NCBI RefSeq assembly: GCF_009909195.1
Contig: NZ_JAAAMU010000005.1
Span: 186,001-250,000 of the forward strand
Direction: 5' to 3'
Length of the DNA: 64,000 nt
Source: Paenibacillus sacheonensis
GTDB taxonomy: Bacteria; Bacillota; Bacilli; Paenibacillales; Paenibacillaceae
Shown here: positions 62,799-64,000 of the stretch, in pieces
How the letters are laid out: every line of letters starts with the position of its first letter
How positions within the stretch are numbered: the first letter of the stretch is position 1
Translations under genes and position numbers: made by a program
Notes under the pieces: generated by a model
What the model saw: the letters and a program-made list of their open reading frames with translations, nothing else
Told to the model about the DNA's origin: nothing
Database searches by the model: none

Positions 62799-63485
62799 TC
62801 AGGACGGATTCGACACCAGCTCCAGCAGCTGGCGGAAATCGCCGATCAGCGCGTCGGCGCCGTTCAATTCTTCTTGGCGCCCATAAACCGCATACGCGCA
62901 GCCGACGACCTGCAGTCCGTTGTTCTTGCCGGCTTCCACGTCGGAGGAGCGATCTCCTACCATCCATGCGGACGAAACGCCATGGTCCTTCAGCAGACGT
63001 TCCACGAGATGCACCTTGGAAGCCGTGCCGTACTCGCCAGCGCTGTACAAGCCGTCGAACAACGGCGCGATGCCTCTGTAACGGGCAACCTCCTTCACGT
63101 AGCGTTCCAGGCCATTGCTTGCCACGAACAGCCTGAAGCCTTGCGCCTTCAGTTCCCGAAGGGTCTCCGCGACATGGGGATACAGTTCCCCCTCGCCGCT
63201 CTCCAGCCCTTCGAGCTCGTATTGAAGCATCAGCTCGTCGGCGCGGCGCTGGGCCGCTTCCGAGCCGTCCGGCATCACGCTGCGCCATATGTCCGCCAGC
63301 AGCATGCCGAGGCAGCCAAGCAGCTTCTCGACCGGGGGAGCGGGGTTCGTATACAGCCCTTCCTCGCGAAGGGTTTGGAAGATCCGCTCATGCACGCCCT
63401 TGAGCAGCGTATCCGTTTCGAACAACGTGCCGTCCATATCAAAAATCAACGCTTCCGGACGCGAAAGCGATTCATTCCTACGCAT
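62799..63485 (-). CDS. HAD-family hydrolase
   Basis: This phosphatase-like protein of about 228 residues has the HAD motifs: nucleophile loop ALIFDMDGTLFETD, motif II VASNGLERY, motif III Lys region around GTASKVHLVERLL, and motif IV WMVGDRSSDVEAGKNNGLQVVG. A helical cap between motifs I and II indicates class I, similar to phosphoglycolate phosphatase, but the substrate is not clear. The ATG at 63485 follows AAAGGAG. It is convergent with the YheC/YheD cluster. Confidence 0.92.
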   Translation of the reverse strand: MRRNESLSRPEALIFDMDGTLFETDTLLKGVHERIFQTLREEGLYTNPAPPVEKLLGCLGMLLADIWRSVMPDGSEAAQRRADELMLQYELEGLESGEGELYPHVAETLRELKAQGFRLFVASNGLERYVKEVARYRGIAPLFDGLYSAGEYGTASKVHLVERLLKDHGVSSAWMVGDRSSDVEAGKNNGLQVVGCAYAVYGRQEELNGADALIGDFRQLLELVSNPS

Positions 63486-63630
63486 TATGCAGGGCTCCTT
63501 TTCACGAACGCAGCGTACGCATCGAAGCATTTCGAACGAACGCCCGTCTGCTGTATCCCCTAATCATACTGGAAAGGAAGTCCATGGCGCAAGACGAAGG
63601 GCGGCCTGCCGTTCCGGCCCGCCCCTTCGT

Positions 63631-64000
63631 TCACCACTTGCCCGCATCGATGTCGCCTGGCTTCAGACCTTCCCATACATTTCGGATGTCCGCCTGTTCC
63701 GGATGCTCGAAGACGAGAAAGGCGGTCGGCAGATACCGCCCATCGCCGCTGGTCGTCGACGGCTTGTTCAGTACCTCGCCGTCCTTGACAAGCACCGTCG
63801 AGGAGCCGCCGTCCAGGTTAGCGGCGATGACAGCGCCGTGCTCCAGCATGATCTGCTGCACATCGTACAGATTGGCTCCGATGCTGTGTCCCGGCTGCCG
63901 GCCGTCGATGACGACGAACAGAATCGCACCGTCCTCCCGCTGCCCCATGGCAGTGCGCGGGGCAATGCCCCATCCGTCGGCGGCGTTCTTGATCAACCCT
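63631..64000 (-). CDS. Phosphodiester glycosidase (NAGPA-like) domain, C-terminal part only
   Basis: Only about 123 C-terminal residues are in the window; the N terminus lies beyond position 64000. The visible part has GWGIAPRTAMGQREDGAILFVVIDGRQPGHSIGANLYDVQQIML and AANLDGGSSTVLVKDGEVLNKPS. These are the hallmark motifs of the phosphodiester glycosidase family (DUF2233, related to the N-acetylglucosamine-1-phosphodiester glycosidase catalytic domain). Bacterial members are often secreted or membrane-anchored and are linked to exopolysaccharide or phage-like functions. The function here is not known. Confidence 0.9.
   Translation of the reverse strand, partial: GLIKNAADGWGIAPRTAMGQREDGAILFVVIDGRQPGHSIGANLYDVQQIMLEHGAVIAANLDGGSSTVLVKDGEVLNKPSTTSGDGRYLPTAFLVFEHPEQADIRNVWEGLKPGDIDAGKW

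Overview
This is ordinary chromosomal DNA from a spore-forming, GC-rich Firmicute, most likely a member of the Paenibacillaceae (Paenibacillus/Cohnella-like). Three things point there: strong AGGAGG-type ribosome binding sites, a full set of sporulation and germination genes (GerA/GerB/GerC, YtrH, YtrI, YtvI, YtoI, YtpI, YheC/YheD), and the Bacillus-type gene order dnaE - accDA - pyk - ytvI - citZ - icd - mdh. I found no rRNA, tRNA, CRISPR array, transposase, phage gene or replication origin.

Layout. Positions 1-8000 hold a truncated pfkA, a YtpB-type terpene synthase, an MFS exporter, a cold-shock protein, a methyltransferase, two small proteins, oligoendopeptidase F and an SsuE-like flavin reductase. 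Positions 8100-13633 are a MacB-like ABC export operon: two ATPases, one large permease and one lipoprotein adaptor. Positions 13879-19472 hold a DUF92 membrane protein, a GAF/HD-GYP protein and an operon of metallo-hydrolase, CapA-like protein and glycerophosphodiesterase. Positions 19627-23256 are a tricistronic germinant-receptor operon behind a candidate sigma-G promoter. Next come fni, nagBA, an NHL-propeller protein, a DeoR regulator with a KdgK-like kinase, and recQ.

Positions 32591-55485 are the conserved core, mostly on the minus strand: ytoI, ytpI, ytrI, ytrH, dnaE, pgpA-like, accD, accA, pyk, thioesterase, fxsA, racE, ytvI, ppk/ppx, citZ, icd, mdh. It supplies malonyl-CoA synthesis, the last step of glycolysis, the citrate branch of the TCA cycle, polyphosphate turnover and D-glutamate for peptidoglycan. 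Compared with Bacillus subtilis it lacks nrnA next to ytrI, ytsJ next to accD and pfkA between accA and pyk. A pfkA lies instead at the left edge of the window.

Positions 55720-62722 are the most unusual gene cluster: five tandem YheC/YheD-family ATP-grasp genes with a GNAT acetyltransferase among them. The family is spore-coat associated and its chemistry is not known to me. A HAD phosphatase and a truncated phosphodiester glycosidase close the window.

A second theme is repetition in intergenic DNA. Four unrelated tandem arrays have exact periods of 38, 39, 43 and 73 bp. Three of them encode conserved hairpins, and the 43-bp array shows a compensatory change. There is also one 164-bp element with 11-bp terminal inverted repeats. 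These arrays and the YheC/YheD cluster are the best candidates for undescribed biology here. Many start codons were moved inward from the longest open frame to fit a ribosome binding site; each such choice is stated in its entry.
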